A DNA stretch of 64,000 nucleotides from RH-AL1 sp965198485. Lineage in GTDB: Bacteria; Pseudomonadota; Alphaproteobacteria; Rhizobiales; Beijerinckiaceae. Shown in pieces: positions 16,723 through 24,809 of this stretch. Location: assembly GCA_965198485.1 (NCBI GenBank), contig CBDAPQ010000005.1, positions 2,356,001 through 2,420,000 on the forward strand, written 5' to 3'. A model generated the notes under the pieces. It did no database searches. It saw nothing but the letters and a program-made list of their open reading frames with translations, and was not told the DNA's origin. The translations under genes were made by a program, and so were the position numbers. How positions within the stretch are numbered: position 1 is the first letter of the stretch; each line of letters starts with the position of its first letter.

Positions 16723-17445
16723 ATGAAAGCATCGATGTCGACGGTACCCCGTCCTGTCCTCACGTGTCTCCTCATGTCGCCGAAGCGTGGCGATCGTGAC
16801 GCGCTGACGGCGATGCTTCCCGAAGCCGTCGTCGATTGGGTCCGATCGATCGGCGATTGCGTCAGTGCGCTGCACGGCGACGCTGCGACCATCGTCTTCG
16901 GCGACGCGGATTTTCTCGTCGCTTCGCCCTGGATCTCCGCGCTTCTGCGATCAGAGCGGCTGTACACCGTCAGGATCCACGACGCTTCGTCGGCTTGCGA
17001 GGCGGGAAGCTCGCCGTCCGCCATCTCTCTCACGCGGCCGCTCTCGCAGGTCGATGTCCGCCGGATCTTTGAGAACGCCTCGTCCGGCGGTTTGCCACAT
17101 CGAGAGGAGGGCCGTGACCTGGCGTTCGCGATGCTCCTCGACGAACCGGTGCTGACCGCCGGTTTCCACGCCATGCGCGACGACCTCTTGGTCCTGGCGG
17201 ATGCCGACGAGCAGCGCGGGCTCTTCGATCTGGCCGCGTTGAAGGTCCGTGCGCATTCCATGCGCACGCCCGCTATCACTCTCGGGTTCCGGAGGCTGGA
17301 AGACGCCTGCCGCGCATTGGAGGAGGCCGAGGACGACGCGACCGCTGCGCTTCTCTACCTTCGTCGCGTGAAGGAAGAGGCAGGTCTGGTCCTTGGAGGC
17401 TCCAACGTCCGAACTCGAAGCTCGCGGAGCCTTGCGGAGACATGA
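16723..17445 (+). CDS. HPt-domain-like protein with a degenerate N-terminal domain
   Basis: Encodes 240 residues from the ATG at 16723, chosen because AGAGGG lies upstream and coding bias improves there; an in-frame ATG at 16606 would add 39 residues. The C-terminal half (residues 165-215) matches the histidine-phosphotransfer pattern: AHSMRTPAITLGFRRLEDACRALEEA in two pieces, with phospho-acceptor candidate H178 and the downstream LG...L...LE spacing. The usual Lys-Gly after the His is replaced by Arg-Thr. Residues 11-118 alternate strands and helices and could be a decayed receiver with no acceptor Asp motif. Its stop overlaps the ATG of the following response regulator (ATGA), so the two are coupled and probably form a phosphorelay pair. 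Domain identity is inferred from pattern only. Confidence 0.6.
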   Translation: MKASMSTVPRPVLTCLLMSPKRGDRDALTAMLPEAVVDWVRSIGDCVSALHGDAATIVFGDADFLVASPWISALLRSERLYTVRIHDASSACEAGSSPSAISLTRPLSQVDVRRIFENASSGGLPHREEGRDLAFAMLLDEPVLTAGFHAMRDDLLVLADADEQRGLFDLAALKVRAHSMRTPAITLGFRRLEDACRALEEAEDDATAALLYLRRVKEEAGLVLGGSNVRTRSSRSLAET

Positions 17446-18089
17446 CTCACCCGCTCGCGCCGACGGCGCAGGCCCCGCGCATCGCGCTCGTCGCGGAAGA
17501 TCACGAGGTCTTCAGGACGGCGCTCGCCGGCATCCTGCGCGACTGCGGCTTCCAAGAGGTCATCGAGGCGGCCGATCACGATGACGCCTTCAGGTGTCTT
17601 GAGGATCGGCCCGATCTCGCCCTCGCCACCTTCGATCTCGGCATGCCCGGCATGCACGGTCTCGTGGAGATGCTGACCATCCGGAAACTCTTTCCCGCCC
17701 TCCGCCTGGTGATCGTCACGGCCTCCGAGAAGCGACAGGACATGCTCGACGCCGTGGCTGCCGGCGTTCACGGCTATATTCCCAAGACCCTGGCGCGCGC
17801 GAAGATGGCGATGGCGCTGGACATGGTGCTCCGAGACTCGGTGTACCTGCCTTGGTCCGTAACCGACGTGTCCAACGTCGGACCGGGCACGCTTGCACCT
17901 GAGGCCCATCCGGCGCTGACGTCGCGGCAGATGGACGTGCTCCGACTGATCCGCGCGGGCAAATCGAACAAGCAGATCGCGCGCGACCTGTCGCTGACGG
18001 AGAACACCGTTAAGGTTCACACCAACGCGATCTACAAGGCACTCGGCGTCCGCAATCGCGTCAGCGCGGCATCGGCCTGCCCGGCCTAA
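17442..18089 (+). CDS. NarL/FixJ-type response regulator, LuxR output domain
   Basis: Encodes 215 residues. The receiver has E19-D20, phospho-acceptor D65 in TFDLGMPG and K115 in YIPKT. The LuxR-type helix-turn-helix (LTSRQMDVLRLIRAGKSNKQ) spans roughly residues 150-205. It is clearly paralogous to the product of 15514-16200 (both have ALVA[D/E]DHEV and PALKVV/PALRLV blocks). The start overlaps the HPt-like gene, suggesting that the HPt-like protein phosphorylates or titrates it. DNA targets are unknown. Confidence 0.9.
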   Translation: MTHPLAPTAQAPRIALVAEDHEVFRTALAGILRDCGFQEVIEAADHDDAFRCLEDRPDLALATFDLGMPGMHGLVEMLTIRKLFPALRLVIVTASEKRQDMLDAVAAGVHGYIPKTLARAKMAMALDMVLRDSVYLPWSVTDVSNVGPGTLAPEAHPALTSRQMDVLRLIRAGKSNKQIARDLSLTENTVKVHTNAIYKALGVRNRVSAASACPA

Positions 18090-18204
18090 GTCGCGGGAAG
18101 GAATGAAGAAGTCCCTCCGCTCTCAAACGGGAGAACATTCCGTCTAGGTTACAGAAGCGAGGATTGCAGCATCTTGGTCCGCCACCTCCCGCCGCCTGTC
18201 GTCT

Positions 18205-18441
18205 TCAAACGTTGGTAGCCGGTCGCTCGCGTCGACGATCGCGTAAACGCCGGTCCGAGGCATCCTGGGTGCGATCGACGCGGCGGCGCCCCCGCAGCAT
18301 GACTGCTCCATCGGCGCGCTGGACCGGTGCCAGTTTCACGGCGCGACTGGTGACCGCCGCGATGCGTTTGCGCAGGCGGCTGGCGTTCAACGCCTCGATG
18401 TACGGGTCGTGTCCTGGAGCATCGACGTCGTTGTCGTTCAT
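18205..18441 (-). CDS. Small basic hypothetical protein
   Basis: Encodes 78 residues starting MNDNDVDAPGHDPYIEALNA; AGGA lies nine bases before the ATG. The C-terminal half is strongly basic (DRTQDASDRRLRDRRRERPA). The rest of the 540-base gap between the response regulator and the deacetylase-family gene holds nothing recognisable, and the alternative minus frame at 18149-18448 has a composition typical of a shadow frame. I do not recognise the protein. Confidence 0.4.
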   Translation of the reverse strand: MNDNDVDAPGHDPYIEALNASRLRKRIAAVTSRAVKLAPVQRADGAVMLRGRRRVDRTQDASDRRLRDRRRERPATNV

Positions 18442-18630
18442 GATCCACCGTCCTGGATGGCGCCCGGCACGAGCAGAGCGACGTTAGTCGAGCTCAAGTT
18501 GCCAAATGATTTCCAAAAGTCGGCGTACCTGACCTTGGTCAACGGTCTCTTGCCGAGAACGAGCGCTGGAAACCTTCTCGCCCACAGGCCCTTCTCGCGC
18601 TAACGCTGCGGTCTCGCGCGAGACAGACCT

Positions 18631-19560
18631 TTGAGCACGCTCCTCATCCGCCATCCCTCGAGCCTCGATCACGACACCGGGCCGCACCATCCCGAACGCG
18701 CCGATCGCATCCGCGCAATCGACGCCGCTCTGGACGATCCTCGCTTCGACAGCCTGACGCGCGAGGAGGCGCCTTGGGGCGAGGCGATGGCCGTCGCCCG
18801 CGTCCACCCCGCCGCCTACGTCGCGGCGATCGAGGAGGCGGTTCCCAAGGAGGGCAGGGTCGCGATCGACCACGGCGACACCGTGCTCAGCGCCAAGACC
18901 TGGTCGACGCTCATGCATGCTGCCGGCGGCGCCACCGCCGCGGTCGATGCGGTCATGACGCGGCGCCATCCCAACGCCTTCCTCTCGGTACGACCGCCCG
19001 GCCACCACGCTGAGCTGCAGACGCCGATGGGCTTCTGCATGTTCAACTTCGCCGCCATCGCCGCGCGCCACGCGCAGGCGATCCACAGCGCTGCCCGCGT
19101 GGCGATCGTCGACTTCGACGTCCATCACGGCAACGGCACGCAGGCGATCTTCTGGGCCGACCCGACCGTGATGTACGGCTCGACCCACCAGATGCCGCTG
19201 TTTCCCGGCACCGGCGCGGTGAACGAGCGCGGCGAGCACGACCAGATCGTCAACGCGCCGCTGCGCGCCGGCGATGACGGCGAGGCGTTCCGCGAGGCCA
19301 TGGGCAAGATCCTCGGCCGGGTCGACCGGTTCGCGCCCGACCTCGTCATCGTCTCCGCCGGCTTCGACGCGCATTGGCGCGACCCGCTCGGCTCGGTCGA
19401 GCTCGTCGAGGACGATTACGTGTGGGCGACCGAGCAGCTCATGGACCTAGCCCGGCGCCACGCCGGCGGCAGGCTCGTTTCCATCCTTGAGGGCGGCTAC
19501 GACCTCGAGGGGCTCTCGAAGTCGGTGGCGGCGCATGTCGGGACGCTGATGGGGGCGTGA
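18631..19560 (+). CDS. Histone deacetylase family protein (acetylpolyamine/APAH-like)
   Basis: Encodes 309 residues from a TTG start; the MSTLLIRHPSSLDHDTG opening matches the family N-terminus and no ATG or GTG is better placed. The arginase/deacetylase fold motifs are intact: active-site H125-H126 in RPPGHHAE, zinc ligands D163 and H165 in DFDVHHGNGT, and the third ligand in SAGFDAHWRDP. Bacterial members hydrolyse acetylated small amines or lysines. It stands alone, convergent with the TetR gene at 19648. Confidence 0.9.
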   Translation: MSTLLIRHPSSLDHDTGPHHPERADRIRAIDAALDDPRFDSLTREEAPWGEAMAVARVHPAAYVAAIEEAVPKEGRVAIDHGDTVLSAKTWSTLMHAAGGATAAVDAVMTRRHPNAFLSVRPPGHHAELQTPMGFCMFNFAAIAARHAQAIHSAARVAIVDFDVHHGNGTQAIFWADPTVMYGSTHQMPLFPGTGAVNERGEHDQIVNAPLRAGDDGEAFREAMGKILGRVDRFAPDLVIVSAGFDAHWRDPLGSVELVEDDYVWATEQLMDLARRHAGGRLVSILEGGYDLEGLSKSVAAHVGTLMGA

Positions 19561-19647
19561 GCCACGCGCGTCGCCTGATGCCGCTTGCGACGCTTACGCC
19601 GACGTCTGGGATGAGGCCATGATCTGCGACACCGTCGAGGGCCTTGG

Positions 19648-20262
19648 TCAGCGTGACGGTGTCGTGGATGATCCGCGCACAATCATTCCGATCAGCACGG
19701 TGTCCAGCACGCGTTCGAGGAGCGGCTCACGATCCTCCCCGGCATGCTCGGACATCAATGCGGGATGGTGAAAGGCGGTCGTCGCCTCGTAGAGGATCGT
19801 GGCGTGCTCTTGCGGCGAGGCGTCGCCGAGCGCGGCAACAGCCTCTTCGACCAGCCCGACGAGCTGACGGTTCGCCGTCGCGAGGTGGGCGGCGACATAC
19901 GGCTTCTTCAGCGCCGCCGCGACGTCGAACGCCCGGTAGAGTTCAGGGTCTTGCGAGACCCTCGCCCGCTTCAGCCGATAGGAGGTGACGAACCACGTGC
20001 GGATCTTGTGCAACGGCTCATCGTCGGTAAGGCAGAGTGCTTGCAACAGGGCATCGGTCTCGTTGAGCCATCGCTCGGTGACCGCGTCTAGCAAGGCGGC
20101 CTTGTTGGCGAAGTGCGCGTAGAGTGCGGCATGGCTGATGTCGAGCGCCCGCGCCACGTCGCTGAGCCGCACCTTCTCAAACCCGTGCTCGCGCATACGT
20201 GCCAGGGCGGCGTCGATCGCCTTGTCCCTGATCTCCTCCGTGGTGAGGCCTGTGCGCGGCAT
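19648..20262 (-). CDS. TetR/AcrR family transcriptional repressor
   Basis: Encodes 204 residues. The N-terminal helix-turn-helix is seen as FEKVRLSDVARALDISHAALYAHFANKAAL (residues 25-56, in two stretches), and the rest is the variable ligand-binding domain. It is divergent from the aldo/keto reductase gene, and the spacer contains a palindrome suited to a TetR dimer. It probably represses that gene and itself in response to an unknown electrophile or carbonyl compound. Confidence 0.9.
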   Translation of the reverse strand: MPRTGLTTEEIRDKAIDAALARMREHGFEKVRLSDVARALDISHAALYAHFANKAALLDAVTERWLNETDALLQALCLTDDEPLHKIRTWFVTSYRLKRARVSQDPELYRAFDVAAALKKPYVAAHLATANRQLVGLVEEAVAALGDASPQEHATILYEATTAFHHPALMSEHAGEDREPLLERVLDTVLIGMIVRGSSTTPSR

Positions 20263-20289
20263 CTCAACCAGCCACCTTGACCCAAGATT

Positions 20290-20315
20290 TCTTACAATCT
20301 ACCGATTCTGTAAGA
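20290..20315. promoter_or_regulatory. Probable TetR operator
   Basis: Inverted repeat with perfect 7-base arms TCTTACA and TGTAAGA separated by 12 bases. The inner bases AATC and GATT extend the symmetry imperfectly. It lies 28 bases upstream of the TetR start and 22 bases upstream of the ATG at 20337, in the only spacer shared by both divergent genes. The assignment as an operator is an inference from position and symmetry. Confidence 0.6.
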
Positions 20316-20360
20316 TATCGGGGCAAAGGGCGATCCATGAGCATCGGGTCCAAGAATTCC

Positions 20361-20392
20361 GCTTCCAAAACACCTGGCTTCTAAAACAACCG
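20361..20392 (+). repeat. 16-bp imperfect tandem duplication in the aldo/keto reductase 5' end
   Basis: GCTTCCAAAACACCTG (20361-20376) is followed directly by GCTTCTAAAACAACCG (20377-20392); 13 of 16 positions agree. The repeat length is not a multiple of three. Removing one copy joins the ATG at 20337 in frame to the conserved aldo/keto reductase N-terminus, so the duplication is a likely cause of the broken 5' reading frame. Confidence 0.6.
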
Positions 20393-20433
20393 CTTGCAGG
20401 ACACTCGGTTCGTCAGGACCGACGGTTTTCCCC

Positions 20434-21378
20434 TTGGGCTTGGGCTGCGCGGGCCTGTCGAGGCCGGTGGGCCAAGCGAGCGAGGACGCCGAGAGCATAG
20501 CCACGATCCACGAGGCGATCGAGCGCGGGATCAATGTGATCGACACGGCCGACTTCTACGGAGGCGGTCAAAACGAGATGCTGATCAGCAAGGCCATCCG
20601 GGGTCGTCGCGATAAGGTCGTTCTGTCGGTCAAGTTCGGCGGCCTGCGTTCGCCGGACGGCGCGTTCGTGGGCCTGGACGCCCGACCGGCGGCGGTGAGA
20701 AACTTCCTGACCTATACGCTGGTGCGCCTGGATGTTGACCACGTCGATATCTACCGGCCGGCGCGGCTCGACCCACAGGTGCCGATCGAGGAAACGATTG
20801 GCGCGATCGCGGAGCTGGTGCAAAAGGGTTACGTGCGGCACATCGGTCTGTCCGAACTCGGCGCGGACACGATCCGGCGTGCGCATGCCGTACATCCAAT
20901 CTGCGACTTGCAGATCGAGTACTCGCTGATGGCGCGACATCCCGAACGCCATATCTTCCCCATGCTGAAGGAACTCGGCATCGGCATCACAGCCTATGGC
21001 GTGCTCGCACATGGTCTGCTCAGCGGCCATGCCAAACCCGCCGCGAAGCATGACGCCCGCAGCCACCTGCCTTGGTTCCGCGAGGGCAACTTCCAGCGCA
21101 ACCAGGCGCTGGTGGACGCCCTCCGCCCCATCGCGCGGGAGAAGGGCGTGACGATGGCGCAGCTCGTCACGGCCTGGGTGTTGGCCCAGGATCTCACCAT
21201 CGTGCCGATCGTCGGCGCGCGCACCCACGCGCAGCTTGATGAGACGTTGGGCGCGCTGGCGATCGAGTTGACCAACGCCGAATCGGCGCGCATCGAGCAG
21301 GCGGTGCCGCGCGATGCCGTGGCTGGTACCCGCTACGCCGAACCGTTGATGAAAATGCTCGATAGCGAGCGCGCGTGA
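20434..21378 (+). CDS. Aldo/keto reductase with a disrupted 5' end
   Basis: From the TTG at 20434 the gene encodes 314 residues of a TIM-barrel NADPH-dependent carbonyl reductase. Catalytic D and Y are in VIDTADFYGG and Lys is in VVLSVKFGG; the usual His position falls in IYRPARLDP, as in one AKR subfamily. The conserved N-terminal strand (TLGSSGPTVFPLGLGCAGLS) begins about 13 codons before the TTG in the same frame, but that frame meets a stop at 20338-20340 with no ATG, GTG or TTG between. An ATG at 20337 in another frame ends after 15 codons. The original start was therefore probably 20337, lost through the 16-bp duplication. Expression is likely under the divergent TetR protein. Confidence 0.75.
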   Translation: MGLGCAGLSRPVGQASEDAESIATIHEAIERGINVIDTADFYGGGQNEMLISKAIRGRRDKVVLSVKFGGLRSPDGAFVGLDARPAAVRNFLTYTLVRLDVDHVDIYRPARLDPQVPIEETIGAIAELVQKGYVRHIGLSELGADTIRRAHAVHPICDLQIEYSLMARHPERHIFPMLKELGIGITAYGVLAHGLLSGHAKPAAKHDARSHLPWFREGNFQRNQALVDALRPIAREKGVTMAQLVTAWVLAQDLTIVPIVGARTHAQLDETLGALAIELTNAESARIEQAVPRDAVAGTRYAEPLMKMLDSERA

Positions 21379-21496
21379 GATCGCGGGAGCGAGGCATCAG
21401 GCCACGGGTCAAACACCTTCAACGTCGTATTGTGCATGTCGCCCGACGCGCGAGATCCAACCACCGGCCTTGTCGCGCTAGGACCTTTGCCTGAGC

Positions 21497-22063
21497 TCAC
21501 AGGCCTTCCAGGTCGTCGAGCGCGAAGGCGAAAGCATCAGGGGCATGGCGCGGCGTGAGGCGCTCGTCCGGACCACACTCGCGGATGTCGACGTAGCCCT
21601 GCGGCCCGACGTCGGCATGGCGATGGACTCGCCGACGCGCGGCGTCGAGCACCCAGAGCTCGCGGACGCCGAAGGCGGCGTAGACCAGCGGCTTGCGCCG
21701 AAGATCGTAGTCGAGCGATGGATCGGCGATTTCCACTGCGAGGGTGACATCCGGGCCGCGGATGGCGGCTAGGCGCTTGGTGCGGGCGAGGATGATGAAG
21801 TCGGGTTCGAAATAATTGTAGGGATCGAGCCGGAGGCCGGTCTCCGGCGAGAAACCGAAGCCATCGGGGCAGAGACGTCCCCAGCGAAGGACGATGGCCG
21901 TCTTGATCGACTCGTGGCGCGACCCCTTGGCGGACATCGAGACGAGTTCTCCTCCGACCAGTTCGATGCGCTCGTCCGGATCGAGAATGCCGGCCTCCAC
22001 CACCCGCTCCATGTCGGCGATGGTGAAGGCACGGTGGCCGCCAGGGGTGACGAGGACGTTCAT
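21497..22063 (-). CDS. Uma2 family (DUF820) restriction-endonuclease-like protein
   Basis: Encodes 188 residues from the ATG at 22063; the open frame upstream is a shadow of the permease gene. PD-(D/E)XK-type residues are visible as YFEPDFIILAR, LAVEIADPS and KPLVYAAFGVRELWVLD, with the N-terminal block IADMERVVEAGILDPDERIELV. The function of Uma2 proteins is unresolved; they are abundant in some phyla and often isolated. It lies 59 bases after the permease gene on the same strand and could be cotranscribed. Confidence 0.85.
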   Translation of the reverse strand: MNVLVTPGGHRAFTIADMERVVEAGILDPDERIELVGGELVSMSAKGSRHESIKTAIVLRWGRLCPDGFGFSPETGLRLDPYNYFEPDFIILARTKRLAAIRGPDVTLAVEIADPSLDYDLRRKPLVYAAFGVRELWVLDAARRRVHRHADVGPQGYVDIRECGPDERLTPRHAPDAFAFALDDLEGL

Positions 22064-22122
22064 GAGACGATCATAGCACTTCACCAAAGGCGCGCGACAG
22101 GACGCGAGATGCTCGGACTGGC

Positions 22123-22926
22123 CTACCTCTCGCCCGTCCTCAGCCTTCCAGCGAGAAGCTGCGCCATCACCACCGCCGCCACCGACACCAGCAGCAGCAA
22201 GGTCGCCGCCGCGTTCGCCTCTGGCGTCACGCCGAGGCGCAGCATGCCGTAGAGGTAGACGGGCAGCGTGGTGGCCCCCGCCGGCGCCACCATCAGCGTG
22301 ATCAGGAAATCGTCGAGCGAGACGACGAAGGCCAGCGTCGCCCCGGCGATCACGGCCGGCGCGAGGAGCGGCAGCGTCACCAGGCGAAAGGTCCGCCACG
22401 GACCGGCGTAGAGGTCGCGGGCGGCGTCCTCGAGGTCGGGTCCGAGGCCGCGCAGGCGCGCCCGCATCGGCAGCAGCGCGAAGGGTATGCAGAAGACGAC
22501 GTGCGCGAGCACCACGTTGCCGAGACCTGCGTGAAGGCCGACGGCCTCGAAGAGCACGAGGGTCGCCACCGCGGTGACGATCTCCGGCGCGACGAGGGGC
22601 AGGGCGATCAGGGCCTCGCCCACGGCGCGCCCGCGCAGGACGCCGCCGCGCTCCAGCGCCAGCGCCGCCGGCAGGGCGAGCAGCGTCGAGGCCAGGGTCG
22701 CGATAGAGGCCACGACGAGGCTGTTCATTGCCGTGCGTCGCAGGTCCTCGTTGCCGAGCGCCACGGCGAACCATCTCGGGCTGAAGCCGCCCCAGATCAG
22801 CGCGATGCGGTTGGCGTTGAAGCTGAGCATGACGAGCACCAGCAGCGGTAGGTAGAGGAAGACGAGCGCGGCAAGGCCGGCGAGGCGCATGCCCGGCATC
22901 CGGCGCCAGTCGAAGCCGCGCCTCAT
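22123..22926 (-). CDS. ABC transporter permease, PotC-like
   Basis: Encodes 267 residues with about six membrane segments. The EAA loop is seen as EDAARDLYAGPWRTFRLVTLPL, and SLDDFLITLMVAP near the C-terminus is typical of polyamine-type (PotC/YdcV) permeases. It overlaps the other permease by four bases (ATGA). It would form the inner-membrane channel together with the product of 22923-23792. Confidence 0.88.
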   Translation of the reverse strand: MRRGFDWRRMPGMRLAGLAALVFLYLPLLVLVMLSFNANRIALIWGGFSPRWFAVALGNEDLRRTAMNSLVVASIATLASTLLALPAALALERGGVLRGRAVGEALIALPLVAPEIVTAVATLVLFEAVGLHAGLGNVVLAHVVFCIPFALLPMRARLRGLGPDLEDAARDLYAGPWRTFRLVTLPLLAPAVIAGATLAFVVSLDDFLITLMVAPAGATTLPVYLYGMLRLGVTPEANAAATLLLLVSVAAVVMAQLLAGRLRTGER

Positions 22927-23792
22927 CGGCCGACCTCGAGGGGCGAGCGGCGTCGCGAACCGAGCGCGAGGCCAACCAGCACGAGGATCATCAGCACCAC
23001 CGAGAGCGTCGAGCCGAAGGCCCAATCGCGCGCCGTCGAGAACTGCTGCTGGATCAGCGGCCCGAGCATCAGCTCGCGGTTGCCGCCGAGGATGTCGGGC
23101 GCCACGAACGATCCCAGAGCTGGCACGAACACCAGCAGCGTGCCCGCCGCCAGCCCGGGCCGCGCCAGCGGCCAGACCACGCGGGTGAGGATACGCCAAC
23201 GGTCGGCGTAGAGGTCGTGTGCCGCCTCGACGAGGCGGAAATCGACCTTCTCCAAGGCGGCGTAGATCGGCAGCACCATGAAGGGCAGGTTGGCGTAGAC
23301 GAGGCCGAGCAGCACCGCGCCATCGGAATAGAGGAAGGTCACCGGCGCCCGCGTCAGGCCGAGGCCCATCAACGCCTGGTTGAGCAGCCCGTTGTCGCGC
23401 AGGATCAGCACCCAGCAGTAGGTGCGGATCAGCAGGTTGGTCCAGAACGGCACCGTGACGGCGAGCAGGAGCCAGCGCCTGGCTCGCGGTGGTCGCGTCG
23501 CCATCCACCAGGCGAGCGGCAGGCCTGAGGCGACGCACAGCAGGGTCGTCAGCCCCGCCTGCACCAGCGAGCGCACCAGGATCCAGGCGTAGGTCGGATC
23601 GAGCACGAGATGGTCGTCGAGGTCGCGGTCCCAGGCGAGCCGGACGTAGGAGGCGAGCGTCGCCGGCGCGCTGACGCCACCGTAGGGCGAGGGCGTCATC
23701 AGCGAGTAGCCGAGCGCGATCAGCATCGGCAGCAGCATCAGCACCACGATGGTGAGCAGGGCCGGAGCGGCGAGCCAGGCGGGGCGGCCCAC
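22923..23792 (-). CDS. ABC transporter permease, PotB-like
   Basis: Encodes 289 residues from a GTG start at 23792, one base after the ATPase stop; the longer upstream frame is antisense-like filler. It has about six membrane segments and the EAA loop EAAHDLYADRWRILTRVVWPLA. NLLIRTYCWVLILRDNGLLN is characteristic of spermidine/putrescine-type PotB proteins. Polyamine import is the best guess, but such permeases also serve other cationic or polar solutes. Confidence 0.88.
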   Translation of the reverse strand: MGRPAWLAAPALLTIVVLMLLPMLIALGYSLMTPSPYGGVSAPATLASYVRLAWDRDLDDHLVLDPTYAWILVRSLVQAGLTTLLCVASGLPLAWWMATRPPRARRWLLLAVTVPFWTNLLIRTYCWVLILRDNGLLNQALMGLGLTRAPVTFLYSDGAVLLGLVYANLPFMVLPIYAALEKVDFRLVEAAHDLYADRWRILTRVVWPLARPGLAAGTLLVFVPALGSFVAPDILGGNRELMLGPLIQQQFSTARDWAFGSTLSVVLMILVLVGLALGSRRRSPLEVGR

Positions 23793-23793
23793 G

Positions 23794-24780
23794 TCAGTCC
23801 TCCAGCGGCGCGAGGGCGTCGCGCGGCAGGCGGCACGCCACCGGCTCGCCGACCGAGAGTTCGGCCGGTAAGTCGTCGCGCTCGGCGACGAGGCGGGCGC
23901 CACCCTCCAGCGCCACGGCGCAGGCGGTGCGCGCGCCGAGGAACGTGACCGTCTCGACGCGGCCGGGCAGCGCGCCGTCGCCCGATGTGCGCACCACCTC
24001 GACCCGCTCGGGCCGGATCGCGGCGAAGGCGGCGTTCAGCCCGGCGAGCCGGCCGGGCAGCACGTTGGCCCCCATGAAAGCGGCGACGAAGCGACATGCC
24101 GGTCTCGCGTGGATGTCCGCCGGGGTGCCGACCTGGCGGATGCGACCGCCCTCCATCACCGCGATCCGGTCCGACATCGAGAGCGCCTCCTCCTGGTCGT
24201 GCGTGACCAGCAGGAAGGCGATGCCGGTCTCCCGCTGGATGCGCTTCAGCTCGCCCTGCATCTCGCGTCGCAGCTTGGGGTCGAGCGCCGACAGCGGTTC
24301 GTCGAGCAGCACCAGCCGCGGCGCCGGGGCCAAAGCGCGGGCCAGGGCCACGCGCTGCTGCTGGCCGCCGGAGAGCTGCGCAGGGCGGCGCGCGGCCAGC
24401 GCCTCCAGCCGCACGAGCCGCAGCATGGCGCCGACCCGCTCCCGGACGGCAGCGGCCCTCATCCCGCGGCTCTCCAGGCCGAAGCCGACGTTCGCGGCGA
24501 CGCTCATGTGCGGGAACAGGGCGTAGGACTGAAACAGGATGTTGACCGGGCGGCGGTTCGGCGGCTCGCCGAGCACGCCGCGGCCGTCGAGGCGCACGTC
24601 GCCGCTGTCGGGATGTTCGAAGCCGGCGAGGAGCCGCAGCATCGTGGTCTTGCCGCAACCCGAGGGGCCGAGCAGCGTGAAGAACTCGCCCGGCGCGATG
24701 ACGAGCGAGACGTCGTCGAGCGCTTTCGTGCCGCCGGGGAAGGTCTTGGTCGCACCCACGACCTCGCAGAGCACCGTCAT
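23794..24780 (-). CDS. ABC transporter ATPase, PotA-like
   Basis: Encodes 328 residues. The nucleotide-binding domain carries Walker A GPSGCGKTT, signature LSGGQQQRVALARAL, Walker B LVLLDEPLSALD and the switch His in LLVTHDQEEALS. A C-terminal TOBE domain follows from about residue 240. It energises the two downstream permeases. No periplasmic binding protein gene accompanies the three, which is unusual; the only solute-binding gene in the window (54322) is of the amino-acid type. Confidence 0.92.
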   Translation of the reverse strand: MTVLCEVVGATKTFPGGTKALDDVSLVIAPGEFFTLLGPSGCGKTTMLRLLAGFEHPDSGDVRLDGRGVLGEPPNRRPVNILFQSYALFPHMSVAANVGFGLESRGMRAAAVRERVGAMLRLVRLEALAARRPAQLSGGQQQRVALARALAPAPRLVLLDEPLSALDPKLRREMQGELKRIQRETGIAFLLVTHDQEEALSMSDRIAVMEGGRIRQVGTPADIHARPACRFVAAFMGANVLPGRLAGLNAAFAAIRPERVEVVRTSGDGALPGRVETVTFLGARTACAVALEGGARLVAERDDLPAELSVGEPVACRLPRDALAPLED

Positions 24781-24809
24781 GGTCCTTCGGCGAGCATGCC
24801 GCGTGCCGC

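Noticed and set aside
18149..18448. 99-codon minus-strand frame overlapping the small basic hypothetical gene
   Set aside because: Arg/Gly/Ser-rich shadow composition; the other frame has a better ribosome binding site and N-terminus.
15600..22063. Genomic island or prophage in the accessory region
   Set aside because: No integrase, transposase, attachment repeat or phage structural gene is seen, apart from the nearby tRNA-Arg, and base composition stays high-GC except for a short AT-rich spacer.
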